A stretch of DNA of 64,000 nt from Arbacia lixula (GCA_963669155.1 OZ022583.1:5656658-5720657); one strand, 5' to 3'. Counted from the first letter of the stretch, positions 32,373 to 43,513 are shown. A program made the numbers and translations. Notes: a model not told the origin generated them from the sequence alone.

Positions 32373-35348
32373 TTAACAGTTTCCTGTTGAAACTGAAAGC
32401 TCCATTAAATACTTCATTAACAGCTTTCGGAAAGCAACTCTAGTTTTCATTTCTCTAATGTCTTTTGGGATACGATTCCATAATTTTACTCCAATGTAAG
32501 ATATTGAAAATTGGCCTTGTGTTGTTTTACACTTAGGTATATATAGCTGTCCCTGGTCTTTTCCTCTAGTGGCAAACCTGTGATCTATCACTTGACAATA
32601 TTGTATTAGAGTGTGAGGAAGGTTGTTATTAACTAAATCATATACAAAAGTTGAAACCGACAAGAAGTGTAGATTGTAAACATCCAGTATCTTTAACTTG
32701 TGGAACAAAGGTCTTGAATGAGCTCTCCATGAACTAAAGGTAATTGCTCTCATTGCCATCTTTTGGGAATACAATATGCATTTTAAGTTAGTCTCGTAGG
32801 TACTTCCCCACACTTCAATGCCATATGAAAGGTGTGGCTGTATTAACCCCTGATACAACATCAATAATACATTCTGTGGGACAAAATGCCTGAGTCTGAA
32901 TAAAATACCAACCTTTTTACGAACATTCTTATTAACCATTTTGATATGTTCTCCCCATGTAAGGTGATTATCAATTTGAAGTCCTACAAATGAGGCCATA
33001 TTTACCTCAGATATTTCTGAGCCAGATATTTCAAGAGCACCGTTAACCTTCACAGATCGTCTTCTACTTCTTATCAACATGTAACTAGTTTTCTTTAGGT
33101 TGATTGTGACCTTGTTAGCATAACACCATGTCTGGACTTTTTCCAAATGCGTATTAACTAAGTGCATATCAATCTCCGCTTTGCCCTCCTCAAAAGTGTG
33201 GAACAGATTTGAATCGTCAGCAAACAATCTGAAATTAAAGTACTGAGTGGAATTAGGCAAGTCATTAATATAAATCAAAAAGAGTGTTGGTCCCAGCACT
33301 GATCCTTGCGGGACTCCACATGATATATTCAAATTAGATGACATTGTATCTTTGTATTTTACAAACTGATGTCTGTTGCAAAGGTAGTCTGCAAACCATT
33401 GTAAAGCGACACCACGTATTCCATAGTGTGATAGCTTTCTTAGGAGAATGTTGTGGTTTATGGTATCGAATGCCTTCTGAAAATCAATAAAGAGCCCCAG
33501 TGTGATTTTCCCATCATCCAGTGATTTCAAAAGGGTATTTGTTAAATTGATAATCGATAACTTTGTACTATAATTTTTACGAAAGCCATATTGATGTTGC
33601 TGCAAAATATTGTTAACTTCTAAAAAATCCATTAACCTATTATTAACAATCTTTTCAAAAATTTTCCCTAAAACTGGCAATATTGAGATTGGCCTATAAT
33701 TTCCTGGAACTTCTTTGGACCCTTTTTTGTAAACAGGTATTACTTTAGCTATCTTTAAAGCATCAGGAAATTTGCCTTCTTGTAATGATAAATTGATAAT
33801 GTGAGTCAATGGTGTCGTTATATAAACTGCAGCATCTTTTACGAGTCGTGCAGGCAGCATATCATACCCACATGCTTTCCTCATATCGGTAGCATGTAGG
33901 TGATTTAACATTTCATTTTCTGTCACTGGCTTCCAAAATAATGACCTATTTTGCTTAGACCCCAAATACGATGTACAATCTGTATCGATTACTGGTATTT
34001 CATCTGCTAGATTTGGTCCTACACTTACAAAGAATTGATTAAATTCAGAAGCAATTTCACAATCATCACATGTAGTTGTACTTTCTCCATTTCGTACAAT
34101 TCTTAACTTCTGAACATCAGTTGATTTTGTTGAGGCATTTACTCGATTTAGTAACTCATTGATAGTCTTCCATGTTTTACTGGTATCGTGTTTGTTTTGT
34201 TCGAAAATATCACTATAATATTTACGTTTAGCATTTTTAATAACTAAGGTCAGGGTATTTCTATATCTTTTATAACTTCCCTCATATTGCACATCAAAAT
34301 TTGATGATTTATATTTAGAGTACAATTTGTGCTTTTTCCCTATGGATTTAAGGATCCCTTTCGTTATCCACGGTTTTTTAGCTACATTTTTCTTGTTCAT
34401 AGACTTTTGTGTGAACACAGGGGCATGTTTATCACAAATATTTTTAAACATATCAAAAAAGTTGGCATAACACTTGTGAATGTCATTTTCCTTGAGTACA
34501 AGATCCCATCTGATTTTGGCCAGATCTTCATGAAACTCTTCAATTTTGTAATTCTTAAAGGTACGACTTGTTACTTTCTTTTGGTAACCTTTGTTTCCAG
34601 ATTTACAATTTTCAAAAACCACAAATATAGGAAAGTGGTCAGATACATCAGTTTCTAGAACACCCGCATGGATAGTAGAAGCATTGAAATTGGTGTAAAC
34701 ATGATCAATTAGAGAAGATGATGAATTTGTTACTCTTGTCGGTGATGCAATCAATTGTTGTAAACCTGTACAATTCAACGCTGTTGCAAATTGTTCAACC
34801 TTGTCCTCCTTATCCAGCAAATCAATATTAAAATCTCCCAACAGAAAACAATTTGTCTTATCTAGTTTTAGATCTGCTAGTACATTTAACAGGCTATCTT
34901 GAAATTCGGAAACATCAGTGTTGGGTTTCCGATATATTATACCAACAACAACTCTTTTTTTATTGACGCTAATCTCAAGCCAAAGGCTTTCTGCATGTAA
35001 TAATTCATATTCTAGAATATTATACTTAAGGGATGAACGAATGTAAGCTCCCACTCCACCTCCTCTCGCGTTATCCTTCCTACATTTTACCTCGAGTGTA
35101 TATCCTGACATACCTAGCATTGCTGTGTTACGTACATTCCATACTTCTGATAAACAGATAATGTCAAATTTGGATTTCAAAGTGTGGTCGTATAAAAAAG
35201 ACAATTCATCAAAATTCTTCCCCAATGATCGAATGTTAACATGAGTCAAAGAAAACGAATTTGTTACCGGTTGGTGTAAAGTTTCATCAAATGAATCTGG
35301 AGTTAAATTATAATTTAGAACCTCAAAATCTGAATCATGGTCATCCAT
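32373..35348 (-). CDS. LINE ORF2: APE endonuclease and reverse transcriptase
   Basis: 991 residues without a stop. Endonuclease: THVNIRSL (~35-42), CLSEVW with E68, GGGVGAYI, LLGDFNIDLL (D172, N174) and VSDHFPIF (D237, H238). Reverse transcriptase: VIPVYKKGSK and NYRPISILPVLGKIFEKI (~536-567), GLFIDFQKAFDTINH (D622), GVPQGSVLGPTLFLIYINDL (~678-697) and FRLFADDSNLF with the catalytic FADD at 709-712. The C-terminal region has SYGIEVWGS and LWNRIPKDIR. All catalytic residues I can check are present, so the protein could be active; ATG at 35346-35348 is chosen as the first Met, 43 bp after the ORF1 stop. It copies the element's RNA into DNA at a nicked target. Confidence 0.9.
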   Translation of the reverse strand: MDDHDSDFEVLNYNLTPDSFDETLHQPVTNSFSLTHVNIRSLGKNFDELSFLYDHTLKSKFDIICLSEVWNVRNTAMLGMSGYTLEVKCRKDNARGGGVGAYIRSSLKYNILEYELLHAESLWLEISVNKKRVVVGIIYRKPNTDVSEFQDSLLNVLADLKLDKTNCFLLGDFNIDLLDKEDKVEQFATALNCTGLQQLIASPTRVTNSSSSLIDHVYTNFNASTIHAGVLETDVSDHFPIFVVFENCKSGNKGYQKKVTSRTFKNYKIEEFHEDLAKIRWDLVLKENDIHKCYANFFDMFKNICDKHAPVFTQKSMNKKNVAKKPWITKGILKSIGKKHKLYSKYKSSNFDVQYEGSYKRYRNTLTLVIKNAKRKYYSDIFEQNKHDTSKTWKTINELLNRVNASTKSTDVQKLRIVRNGESTTTCDDCEIASEFNQFFVSVGPNLADEIPVIDTDCTSYLGSKQNRSLFWKPVTENEMLNHLHATDMRKACGYDMLPARLVKDAAVYITTPLTHIINLSLQEGKFPDALKIAKVIPVYKKGSKEVPGNYRPISILPVLGKIFEKIVNNRLMDFLEVNNILQQHQYGFRKNYSTKLSIINLTNTLLKSLDDGKITLGLFIDFQKAFDTINHNILLRKLSHYGIRGVALQWFADYLCNRHQFVKYKDTMSSNLNISCGVPQGSVLGPTLFLIYINDLPNSTQYFNFRLFADDSNLFHTFEEGKAEIDMHLVNTHLEKVQTWCYANKVTINLKKTSYMLIRSRRRSVKVNGALEISGSEISEVNMASFVGLQIDNHLTWGEHIKMVNKNVRKKVGILFRLRHFVPQNVLLMLYQGLIQPHLSYGIEVWGSTYETNLKCILYSQKMAMRAITFSSWRAHSRPLFHKLKILDVYNLHFLSVSTFVYDLVNNNLPHTLIQYCQVIDHRFATRGKDQGQLYIPKCKTTQGQFSISYIGVKLWNRIPKDIREMKTRVAFRKLLMKYLMELSVSTGNC

Positions 35349-35391
35349 TATGTGTTATGAGAGTGGTGCTATGGATACCAACATCCCATAT

Positions 35392-36267
35392 TTAATCAAC
35401 AAGGTGGAGCTTAAAATCTCTGTAGTTGATGTTGTCCAGTCCAATGTCAAAGAGGTCATCCGGGGTTCGAAGAACTGTGTAGCTATCGTCATCCATTTTA
35501 CAGATTATTGTCCCATGCTTCGTTGATGCACCTTTAACACGGGGAGCCTTCTTTGCAGTCATGAGAACAGCATAGCGCAGGGTGGTCAGATCTTCGTTAA
35601 TAAAGAGTCCTTTGTAGCGGTCGTTGCCCTTGAGTTTAAAGCGGGCATCAAAAAATTGATCCCTCTTCCGTCTGGCCACAAACCTGACGATGGCTTGTCT
35701 TGGTTTGCCGTCTGTACGCTGCCGTCCCATTCGATGGCATGAGGATATGTCATCTGGCTTCAACTCAACACCAACATCTTTAGCCACGGCACACACCTTT
35801 TCCATCAGGCCATCACTCGTCTCCTGCTCACTCTCTGGGAGGCCAAGCAATCTCAAATTGTCTCGTTTCATCTCTTGCATGAGTTCGTCCTGTTTGAACT
35901 GTGTACGCAGCAGGGAGGGGTTCACAACGTCCTTTAAGCTTGCCATGCAAGCATCCTGCACAGCCTGCACTATCGTTGGTAGTGCAGCTTTAACCGCTGC
36001 CTCCACCGCAGCCGTGATCACACTGGCCATGTCGCTATGGTTACCTGTCGCTCCCATCTGGACACTGTCTAGCTGGTCCACGATTTCCTCCAAGTTAATA
36101 ACAATGCCGTTACTGTCTGGGCGAGGCTTTTCCTCCATACCACAGACTTTTTTTACCTCCTTGTCCAAGGCCTGGGCAGTGAGCAGTTGCTTGCTGGGCG
36201 ATGGAATGTGGCCTTGCTTAGGTGATAAAAACTTGCCTGGGTTTTTTCCACTTTTTGTACGACCCAT
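35392..36267 (-). CDS. LINE ORF1: RNA-binding protein with L1-ORF1-like core
   Basis: 291 residues. The basic N terminus (MGRTKSGKNPGK...) is followed by a helical stretch around ELMQEMKRDNLRLLGLPESE, then DISSCHRMGRQRTDGKPRQA, IVRFVARRKRDQFFDARFKL and the C-terminal FINEDLTTLRYAVLMTAKKA. This order (coiled coil, 'RLLGLPE', 'CHR-GR...PR-IIVRF', 'NEDLT--R') is that of ORF1 proteins related to the L1 ORF1/transposase-22 family, which coat element RNA. There is no Cys-rich zinc knuckle. It lies immediately upstream of ORF2, same strand. Confidence 0.85.
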   Translation of the reverse strand: MGRTKSGKNPGKFLSPKQGHIPSPSKQLLTAQALDKEVKKVCGMEEKPRPDSNGIVINLEEIVDQLDSVQMGATGNHSDMASVITAAVEAAVKAALPTIVQAVQDACMASLKDVVNPSLLRTQFKQDELMQEMKRDNLRLLGLPESEQETSDGLMEKVCAVAKDVGVELKPDDISSCHRMGRQRTDGKPRQAIVRFVARRKRDQFFDARFKLKGNDRYKGLFINEDLTTLRYAVLMTAKKAPRVKGASTKHGTIICKMDDDSYTVLRTPDDLFDIGLDNINYRDFKLHLVD

Positions 36268-36570
36268 GGCAGTGTAGTAACGGTGAAGTTATACTCAAAT
36301 ATGAATTAAAATGCAGGAAGAAAATGTACAAAAACACAAGTTTCTTAGATCCAAACAAAATGAAGATGGTCCAGTAGGTTCCTGAAGTTGCTATAAAGCA
36401 AACATCAAATTATGCAATCACAACACCAATCATAACACTGTTAAACAGGACAAAATTTCAAGAGCACACTGCAGCACGTGTCACCCCTCGGCTCCTACTG
36501 TACTAAACATGACTTGTGTCGTAGCATGACTGGTGAGAATGAGTCAAAGTGACGATGATGGGGACACCAT

Positions 36571-36685
36571 GGTTTTAGGAGGGAAGATTATTTTAATTAC
36601 CCCATGTCATTAAATATATGAACAGGAAAATGCTCAAACGAGTAAACCTATCAATTATCCTACCAAACCCCCCCCCCCCCCATGA
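36571..36685. other. Short flank between LINE and FReD block 8
   Basis: AT-rich, ends in a C13 run (36668-36680). No gene seen. Confidence 0.4.
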
Positions 36686-38262
36686 CACACAAACACGTTA
36701 ACGTTAAATGTGCTACAGGGTTTCTCTGTTGCAACAGTGCAATGTTATCGCAGTCCCATGGCTAATAAAATGGCCATCAAGAAACATGTTTCACGAGATG
36801 AGAATTGACAGACAGACACAAGCGCATTATCCTGCTACCACACTTAATGTTTACCGGGCCTTTCCGAGACGCAGACAATAGCTTGGATTTCTACAGAGTA
36901 TGGACAGATAATAACGTGGGTTCATGACAATCTCTGCAAAACATTGGCTGGGCAAAAAGAACCTACAATTCCTATCCACTTCAAAAAACACAAGTTATAA
37001 ATCCATCGAACATCGTTCATAGTAAATATGGAATTTAATTCTTTACTATTAACACACAAAAGCACATTTTGCTTCCAGTCAATGTTGAACATTGGCTGGG
37101 GAATGACAACCTCCATAACCTATCCTCTCAGAACACAAACTGTGTGAGAACTTCTGGTCATTTGACAACAAGAAAGCTTTTGCAGAGGGCAATAATTGGT
37201 CACCCGTAAGATCCAATCTGAATGTAAAACATTCCACGACTAATTATGGAAAAACTATGCAATTCCCTTTTTTCAGGAAAGATATTTAGATGACTTTGAC
37301 AAATTGCCATTGAGTGAACCTGGAGTTTACCTCAATGCATTTGGATAAGTTAGTCATGAAGAAATTGGGATGAGAGGAGACACATTGAATAGAGAAACAG
37401 GCATTTCAAACTTTACTCATGACACACCCATACACATTCTTTTGCGACCATTCAATGTGTTCCAGGTTTTTTAGAGAAGCAAAGCATGGTTGCTTGGATT
37501 TCTATCGAGAATGGAAAGTATATAATCGTGGCATCAGTACTATTTCAGCAGAACATTTGCTTGGGAATGAGAAGATCCACTTAGAGAGAGAGAGCAGTGA
37601 AATTGCGCATGGATCTGTGGATGTCTGAGGGCGACAGAGTCTTTACAGAGAGCGATGTTATCTCAGTGTCTTACAAGGAAGCTCCTTTATCACGGTGGAT
37701 TAGTCGGTCAGAAAAAAATGGGATGGGAATAGACATATTTAATGGAAAAACTCTTTTGTAATAGTACATTCTTGACTATTGCCACACCAAATCACATTTT
37801 TTTTTTGTCACCATTCAAGGTTTGCTGGGTTTTCCAGAGACGCTCAAAATGGAAATGTGGATTTCTTCCTGGACTGGAACGGATATAAACATGGCTTCTG
37901 TACTATTTCAGCAGATCACTTGCTCAGGAATGAAAAGATCCACTCAGAGAGAGTAGTGAAATTTCAAATTGACTTGTGGACGTTTGAGGGGGAAAGGGCC
38001 TTCGCAGACAGCAATGTTATCTCAGTGTCTTACAAACGAGCCTGTAACTTGTTTTGGCTGAGTTGGCCATAAAGATACATATTAAATAGAATGAAAGAGA
38101 CACATTGAATAGAAAAACAAGAATTAAATTCTTCATTACTGACAGACACAAATGCATTCTTTTGTTCCCATTCAATGTTTGCAGGGCCTTCCAGAAAGGC
38201 AAACAATGGAAGCTTGGATTTTTACAAAGAAAGGGAGGAGTTGAATCGTTGGTTCCGGACTC
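36686..38262 (+). pseudogene. FReD exon fragments, block 8 (least degraded)
   Basis: Units at ~36690, 36860, 37090, 37440, 37800 and 38180. The frame 37419-37628 reads CLDFYREWKVYNRG then STISAEHLLGNEKIHLERES; 37779-38072 reads NVDFFLDWNGYKHGFCTISA, DHLLRNEKIH, IDLWTFEGERAFADSNVI and SVSYKRACNL. The LGNEKIH motif, absent in most other blocks, is preserved here, so these copies make the fibrinogen assignment clearest. Acceptors of the GTTTGCAG / CAGG-TTT type precede several. Stops still break every domain. Confidence 0.8.
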
Positions 38263-39904
38263 AGCAGAACGTAGGCTGTCAAGTGTATTTCTGTGGTAAC
38301 CTAGGCTAACCAAGATGGCGGTACGATCACTCAAACATGGCAGCTGGGTGACATCGCAGTGCCTGCAGGGTTAAAGGTGATGATCCTTCCACCTATTTAT
38401 ATCTCAGTGGTCCCATCAGAGGGTCCGTCCTGTAGCCCAAGCTGTTGGCAGCTCCATGTCCCATTGTCTCACCCTCCGCCTCAGATTTGCCGCTTCTCAG
38501 GCAACACTTTCATCTGCACCTGTTGATCGAATACAAACGGTAAAGGAATATAGAGAGAATGCTGATCACGAATATGAATACTAAGTCCGTCGTAATTACT
38601 AAATACTGCCAAGTGTGAGTAAACATGAACTCTTGACATTGCAGAGGTGGGGTCACTCATCCAACCCCCCAACCCCCACCCCACCCACCTCCTCTTCCCC
38701 CATAAAAATACAATGTTCTTACCGGTGTGTTTATTAAAATTGTTAGTGCCCTTTTCTATCTAAGATGGCACACATATTTATCTATTCATCGATTGATCAA
38801 TCATTTTAAAACAGAATCATTCTTTTTTTTAAACTCCAAATAAGATGTGTTGCCTGACTCACTATTGAAGTGAAAAAAAAAGAAAACCCCCTCTTTTGAT
38901 GTAATTTCGGAAATAACATTTCAAGCCCAGTAGTGGAGAGGCAATATCTACGTGTATAATACTTACTACAAGTAGACTTAAGGTTTAAGGTAGATTCAAC
39001 ACAGTCATCTGGTGTTGAGCTGCCATCACCAGTTGACTTCAGACCAGTTTTTCAGCAGGTACATCATGTTGGTAGTGACTGGAGCATGGCTCGAATTGCT
39101 TCTCCACACAGTCGGAGGAGGAGTAGTAACAACTGGTTATCAGATAGAAACATTGAGAAACAGGGATTACAATACTTTCTCTTGTTGTTTAATTTCATAT
39201 CTCTTATCATTTTATCTTCTAATATTCCCTCTAAGTCCCCTGAATAAAAGAAAATTTGTCAAATAAACAGAGCTATTCGTTTATGCCAATCAGCAAATCA
39301 TGGAGCCATCCCAATCAAATAGCAGCTCGAGTTAATGAGCGAAGTATCAAGCTTCTGCATATTGAATCAGCCGGTCATTTCTTCCTCTTTCTTCAGCACA
39401 TTTATATGTATGCACTATTATTCATATCAGCTCACATAAATGAAAATGCTACACTTAACTGTGTTCAACAGAATGGCTATGGACAAAAGCATCCAGTATC
39501 ATGTAACAGTTGCTCTATAGCAGCAAAGTTGAAACAATAGCCCAAGAAACCAATTCAAACAGAAGAAAATATCAAGCTTACCCTGTATGAAATTAAGAAG
39601 TTGTACAAGTCCTGTAGTATCACAAAGCCTGGTTATTGTAGTACACCACGAGTAGGTAGTCACTCCCTGCTATGTCACGGCAGGATGTAGGTGGGTGTAG
39701 GCCCATCCTGCCTGTTCGGAAGTTAAGGGGTCGCACTCAAGATTTTCAAGATTAGCGAAGGTGAATTGCGCCCTCTGTTGCAGTATGTGGTGAGGATCTG
39801 GTGACGTGAAGCGTTTGGTAGGCTTGCATCCCCTGTGGTAAAAATATAAGACAAACACTGCTGTTTTTAAATTATATCAGCAAACAGCTATTAGGGAGGT
39901 TTAT
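38263..39904. other. Intergenic DNA, no gene recognised
   Basis: A C/A-rich patch (38667-38700), poly(T)/(A) runs and several short frames without motifs. A frame at 39256-39540 (94 codons) has no recognised domain and is not supported. Confidence 0.5.
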
Positions 39905-40160
39905 GTAGAGGAAAGGAAAGATGGAGAGACATAGGGCACAGGTGAGAGAGAGCGCAATAGAGAAACAGACATAGAGAGGGGAAAGTGAATTAGAGAAAGG
40001 GAAGAAACACAAGGAGAGAAAGGGAGAGAGAGAATGGGGGGGGGGGTAGGGAGAGTGAAGAAGTGAGAGAGGTGAGAGAGGGGAAGAGAGGGGGAAAGAT
40101 AGGGGGAAGAGGGTCGACAAGAGGGGAAAGAGAAAGGGAAAGAGTGAAGAGGTGAGACAC
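39905..40160. repeat. Purine-rich (GA/GGGA) tract
   Basis: Imperfect GAGAGA/GGGAAAG tract of about 250 bp. The poly-Ser/Pro minus-strand frame is a composition artefact. A C-run of about 22 follows at 40364-40385. Confidence 0.85.
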
Positions 40161-40804
40161 TAAAATAAGTACTATTGTTGGCCATAATTGTTTGAAGGCC
40201 TTATTCTAGAGAGTCAAAATACAAGAAGTATACATAACTAATGAGGTAGTCTTCAGAAATAACATATTCATTGGAGAACCAGTTACATCCAGACACAGAA
40301 ACAATAAAATTCATACCAATATTTATGGGGAGAGTCACCCCCACCCTTTCACCTTACCCTCCCCCCCCCCCCCCCCCCCCCCCCCGCCCGAAACTTAAAA
40401 AATTGTAATCACCAGTGAGAAAAAAAAAAAACAGAAGAGCTTCACAGACCATCATGTTTTTTAATCTTTTTCACAGAAAATGAGGTGTTCTGTATAGAAA
40501 GACTGCTATGTTCTTAGGTACGGATTTACAACTTCCATGAGGAATACAGGTTATGACGTCTTCTGATGACATCAGACTTTAATCCAGTTGACATCACTTT
40601 CTATCTTCCTCGTAGGCAAACTATCAAATACAACAGAATCAGTGTTCAGACAACCTTCTCTCTAATCACATTTCTACGCGGATTCGGGCTGGTCCAGTGC
40701 GCATTGCAGTACGCAGTTTGATCCAGGAAGTATAGGTCAACTTTTACACAAGCGTTTTCTGACTTCTACATGGGCTGTTTGACTAACACCAGAAGTAGGC
40801 CAAC
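40161..40804. other. Intergenic DNA, no gene recognised
   Basis: Only the C-run at 40364-40385 and an A-run near 40420 stand out. Confidence 0.5.
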
Positions 40805-41035
40805 ACAATGACGTCATAGAATCATGATTCAAAACACGGTTGCGTTCAAGCGACCTTTTTTGAACATGATTCTGCAGATATGCATTTCCAAATGCCCCTT
40901 TTTCTGCATTTCATGTTTGCGTTTTGAATCACATTTATATTCAATTTCGTCTGAAAGCATTTGTGATTCTGCAGAAATGCGTTTTGAATCATGATTCTAG
41001 GGCAAAAAAAATTGTCACATATGAACGCAACCAGA
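40805..41035. mobile_element. Inverted-repeat element with GGTTGCGTTCA ends
   Basis: GGTTGCGTTCAAGCGACC (40849) is mirrored by TGAACGCAACC (41020-41031). AGAATCATGATTCAAAAC and ATTCTGCAGA-ATGC occur in both orientations inside. It is probably a decayed MITE; the boundaries are approximate. Confidence 0.5.
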
Positions 41036-41196
41036 GTGAGCCATGTTTATAAAGGAAGTTATAGCATGAAAGGAATCACTCCTTCAAAGTTAGTAAGGTA
41101 CGTATATCACAGTGTATATAGGTACAGTCTGGTGATGGGGTTTGAAGAGATAGAAGGAAGTAGGATGCGACAATGCAATTGTTCTTTTATTCCCAG

Positions 41197-41289
41197 GATG
41201 AAGAAGCAAACAGAGAGGTCTTCACAAAGAGAATTGACCTCAAGAGAGAGTTGCTGGCATTAAAAGAAGAAAAATCAGCCCTAGGTTGA
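41197..41289 (+). CDS. Candidate terminal exon of an unidentified coiled-coil protein
   Basis: The strong acceptor TTGTTCTTTTATTCCCAG is followed by 30 charged codons (DEEANREVFTKRIDLKRELL, then ALKEEKSALG) and a TGA at 41287-41289. An AATAAA at ~41296 lies immediately downstream. The composition (heptad-like Leu/Ile with Lys/Glu) is typical of a coiled-coil tail. No upstream exon was found in the window, so the parent gene is unknown; chance cannot be excluded. Confidence 0.35.
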   Translation, partial: DEEANREVFTKRIDLKRELLALKEEKSALG

Positions 41290-41965
41290 GTAGAATAAAA
41301 AACAGAATAAGGAAATTATAAAGTTGCTCCCAGCAATAAAAGAAAGTAAATCAGAAACAGTCTCAGGAAAATGTCACACTTAATAAGAAGATAAGAATAA
41401 GAAAATAATAATAAGAAAATAAAATATTTTTTCTTTCTAATCACAGTGACAACAATAAATAACCCTAGACTGTTGTACTATAACTGAGTAAGGCTACGTG
41501 CAGTTAATAACTTTGTACAAAATTTAACAAAATACTTTTGTTTCTGTTTGTGGTTTAGATTATGTTTGATCTATAATGAATGTACTTCAAAAGCATTATA
41601 ATATAAAGGAGCAGTGAAATAACAGCATGTCAGGTTTTAGAATGATCTAGACCAAAGTGTGCATCTGTAAGAACTTGATGTTGCTCATAGCCTGACATAT
41701 GGCATGGTGTGTTCCATTCATGTCAGCTTTTGAGAGAAATCCTGGGAAACATTTTAACTTTCACATTACCAAGTGAAGGAAATATCATTAACTTGATACA
41801 TTTTGTTTTGAACGGTGGGGACAAGAGGGTTATCTCTTACTATGGTGAGGGAAGTAGGGATGTTTTAGTGTATTAAACCTCTATTGATAAGGTGATTGTG
41901 TAACCTTAGAGCACCAAACACAGGCAGTATCTAGTCTGCAGGTCAAACCCTTGTCTGTCTGTCTG
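41290..41965. other. Intergenic DNA, nothing recognised
   Basis: No open frame of note and no inverted repeats. Confidence 0.55.
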
Positions 41966-42606
41966 TGAGTCAGTCAGTCAGTCAGTCAGTCAGTCAGTCA
42001 GTATGTCAGTCAGTCAGTCAGTCAGTCATTCAGTCAGTCAGTCAGTCATCCAGCCAGTCAGTCATCCAGCCAGTCAGTCAGTCAGTCAGTCAGTCGTCAG
42101 TAAGTCAGTCATCCAGCCAGCCAGTCAGTCAGTCAGTCAGTCAATCAGTCAGTCAGTTACCCAGTCAGCCAGTCAGTCAGTCAGTCAGTCAGTCAGTCAG
42201 TCAGTCAGTCAGTCAGTCAGTCAGTCAGCCAGCCAGCCAGTCAATCAATCAGCCAGCCAGCCAGCCAGCCAGTCAGTCAGTCAGTCAGTCATCCAGCCAG
42301 TCAGTCATCCAGCCAGTCAGTCAGTCAGTCAGTCAGTCAGTTAGTCAGTTAGTCAGTTAGTCAGTCAGTCAGTCAGTCAGTCAGTCAGTCAGTCATCCAG
42401 CCAGTCAGTTAGTCAGTCAGTCAGTCAGTCAGTCAGTCATCCAGCCAGTCAGTCATCCAGCCAGTCAGTCATCCAGCCAGTTAGTCAGTTAGTCAGTCAG
42501 TCAGTCAGTCAGTCAGTCATCCAGCCAGTCAGTTAGTCAGTCAGTCAGTCAGTCAGTCAGTCAGTCAGTCAGTCATCCAGCCAGTCAGTCAGTCAGTCAG
42601 TCAATC
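41966..42606. repeat. (CAGT)n tetranucleotide array of about 640 bp
   Basis: CAGT units with ATCCAGC and TTAG variants that recur in blocks, such as CAGTCATCCAGCCAGTCAGT, giving a secondary period. Ser/Gln/Val-rich frames through it are artefacts. Confidence 0.95.
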
Positions 42607-42608
42607 AT

Positions 42609-42858
42609 CTAGCCTTGATTGTAGGTTGTTGTGAAGTGCATGGACACAACAGAGTCTGTTAACTATGTCTGGTATTAAAGACTACATATCCATCTTGTGT
42701 AAGGGGACAGCAAGCAGTGTGTGCATAATTGAGTTCGATTTAGAAATGCGCCTAAAATCATCAATCACCATCAACAAGCGGGGAGAGGATGTAGTCTTTG
42801 ATACTGGACATAGTTGTTAATAACAGACTCAGTTGTGTCCATGCCCTCCACAGCCTAT
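42609..42858. mobile_element. Foldback element, copy 2
   Basis: The left arm GAAGTGCATGGACACAACAG...GAGTCTGTTAACTATGTC and GACTAC pairs with the right arm GTAGTCTTTGATACTGGACA...CAGTTGTGTCCATGCCCTCC. Same family as 4994-5207: both start CTAGCC, share GTGCATG-ACACAA and CTGTTAAC-TATGTC, and read GTCTG/GTATTAAAGACTAC at the loop side. It directly abuts the (CAGT)n array. Confidence 0.85.
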
Positions 42859-43418
42859 ACACAAAGTTCTCAATCATTGAGTCTGAAACCACTTAGACTA
42901 GTTATCATATGGTGTATACATTTACATGCCTCCCAACCTGTGGGAAGTCATGTGCTGGTCTAATCTTACAGACATAGGTTTTGTGACACTGTAGTTTTGT
43001 CACACTGTCACAATTGAGTCTTTGTCTGTAGACTAGGCAGTTACATCCAGGGTAAGTTTTTGCTTCCTCGTTCAGATATTTCACATGACCTTACTTTGTA
43101 CGAGAGATACAATCAAAATCACTTAATTTACATTTTTAACCCTTTGTGAGCCAGATAAAGTGAAGCTCTATAGGATCCAATGGTGAAATATTCACGAGTG
43201 GTATGTTAAGGGTTGATAGAAAATACATGTAGGTAGCTTGTCCATAACTGTAATGCATCTGTGTTTGTTTGTAAAAGCCACACTTGTATTTTTTCTTTCA
43301 CTGTAAGCAAAGCTTTGTTGATATTACAGTGTTTATTTTCAAATACTCCAGTTATCTATAAGCTCTTTAAAGCACATCCATTGAGAGAATATATGGACAA
43401 TACTGCCCACTGACTGTC
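42859..43418. other. Intergenic DNA, nothing recognised
   Basis: No gene or clear repeat. Confidence 0.5.
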
Positions 43419-43468
<50 letters not shown>

Positions 43469-43513
43469 TGTGTGTGTGTGTGTGTGTTAGTGTGTGTGTG
43501 TGTGTGTTTGTGT
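43419..43513. repeat. (TG)n microsatellite
   Basis: About 45 TG units with few interruptions. Confidence 0.95.

Larger units (their letters stand above)
31827..36570 (-). mobile_element. Nearly full-length two-ORF LINE (CR1/Jockey group), minus strand
   Basis: ORF1 and ORF2 are both uninterrupted on the minus strand. The 3' end is a (TTCAA)n tail, seen on + as GAATTGAATTGAATTGAATT at 31834-31860, next to the Gypsy remnant. The 3' UTR is about 0.5 kb. The 5' end is not fixed but lies near 36570, beyond the ORF1 start at 36267. It is inserted in the FReD array between the Gypsy remnant and FReD block 8. Confidence 0.85.

Noticed and set aside
35690-36277. 195-residue + strand frame
   Set aside because: Antisense shadow of LINE ORF1.
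39655-39720. Hairpin CACGGCAGGATGTAGG...CCCATCCTGCCTG as a structured RNA
   Set aside because: A single short stem without covariation evidence or a recognised family.
41965-42360. Ser/Gln-rich 131-residue open frame
   Set aside because: A pure product of the (CAGT)n array; all three frames give equivalent low-complexity peptides.
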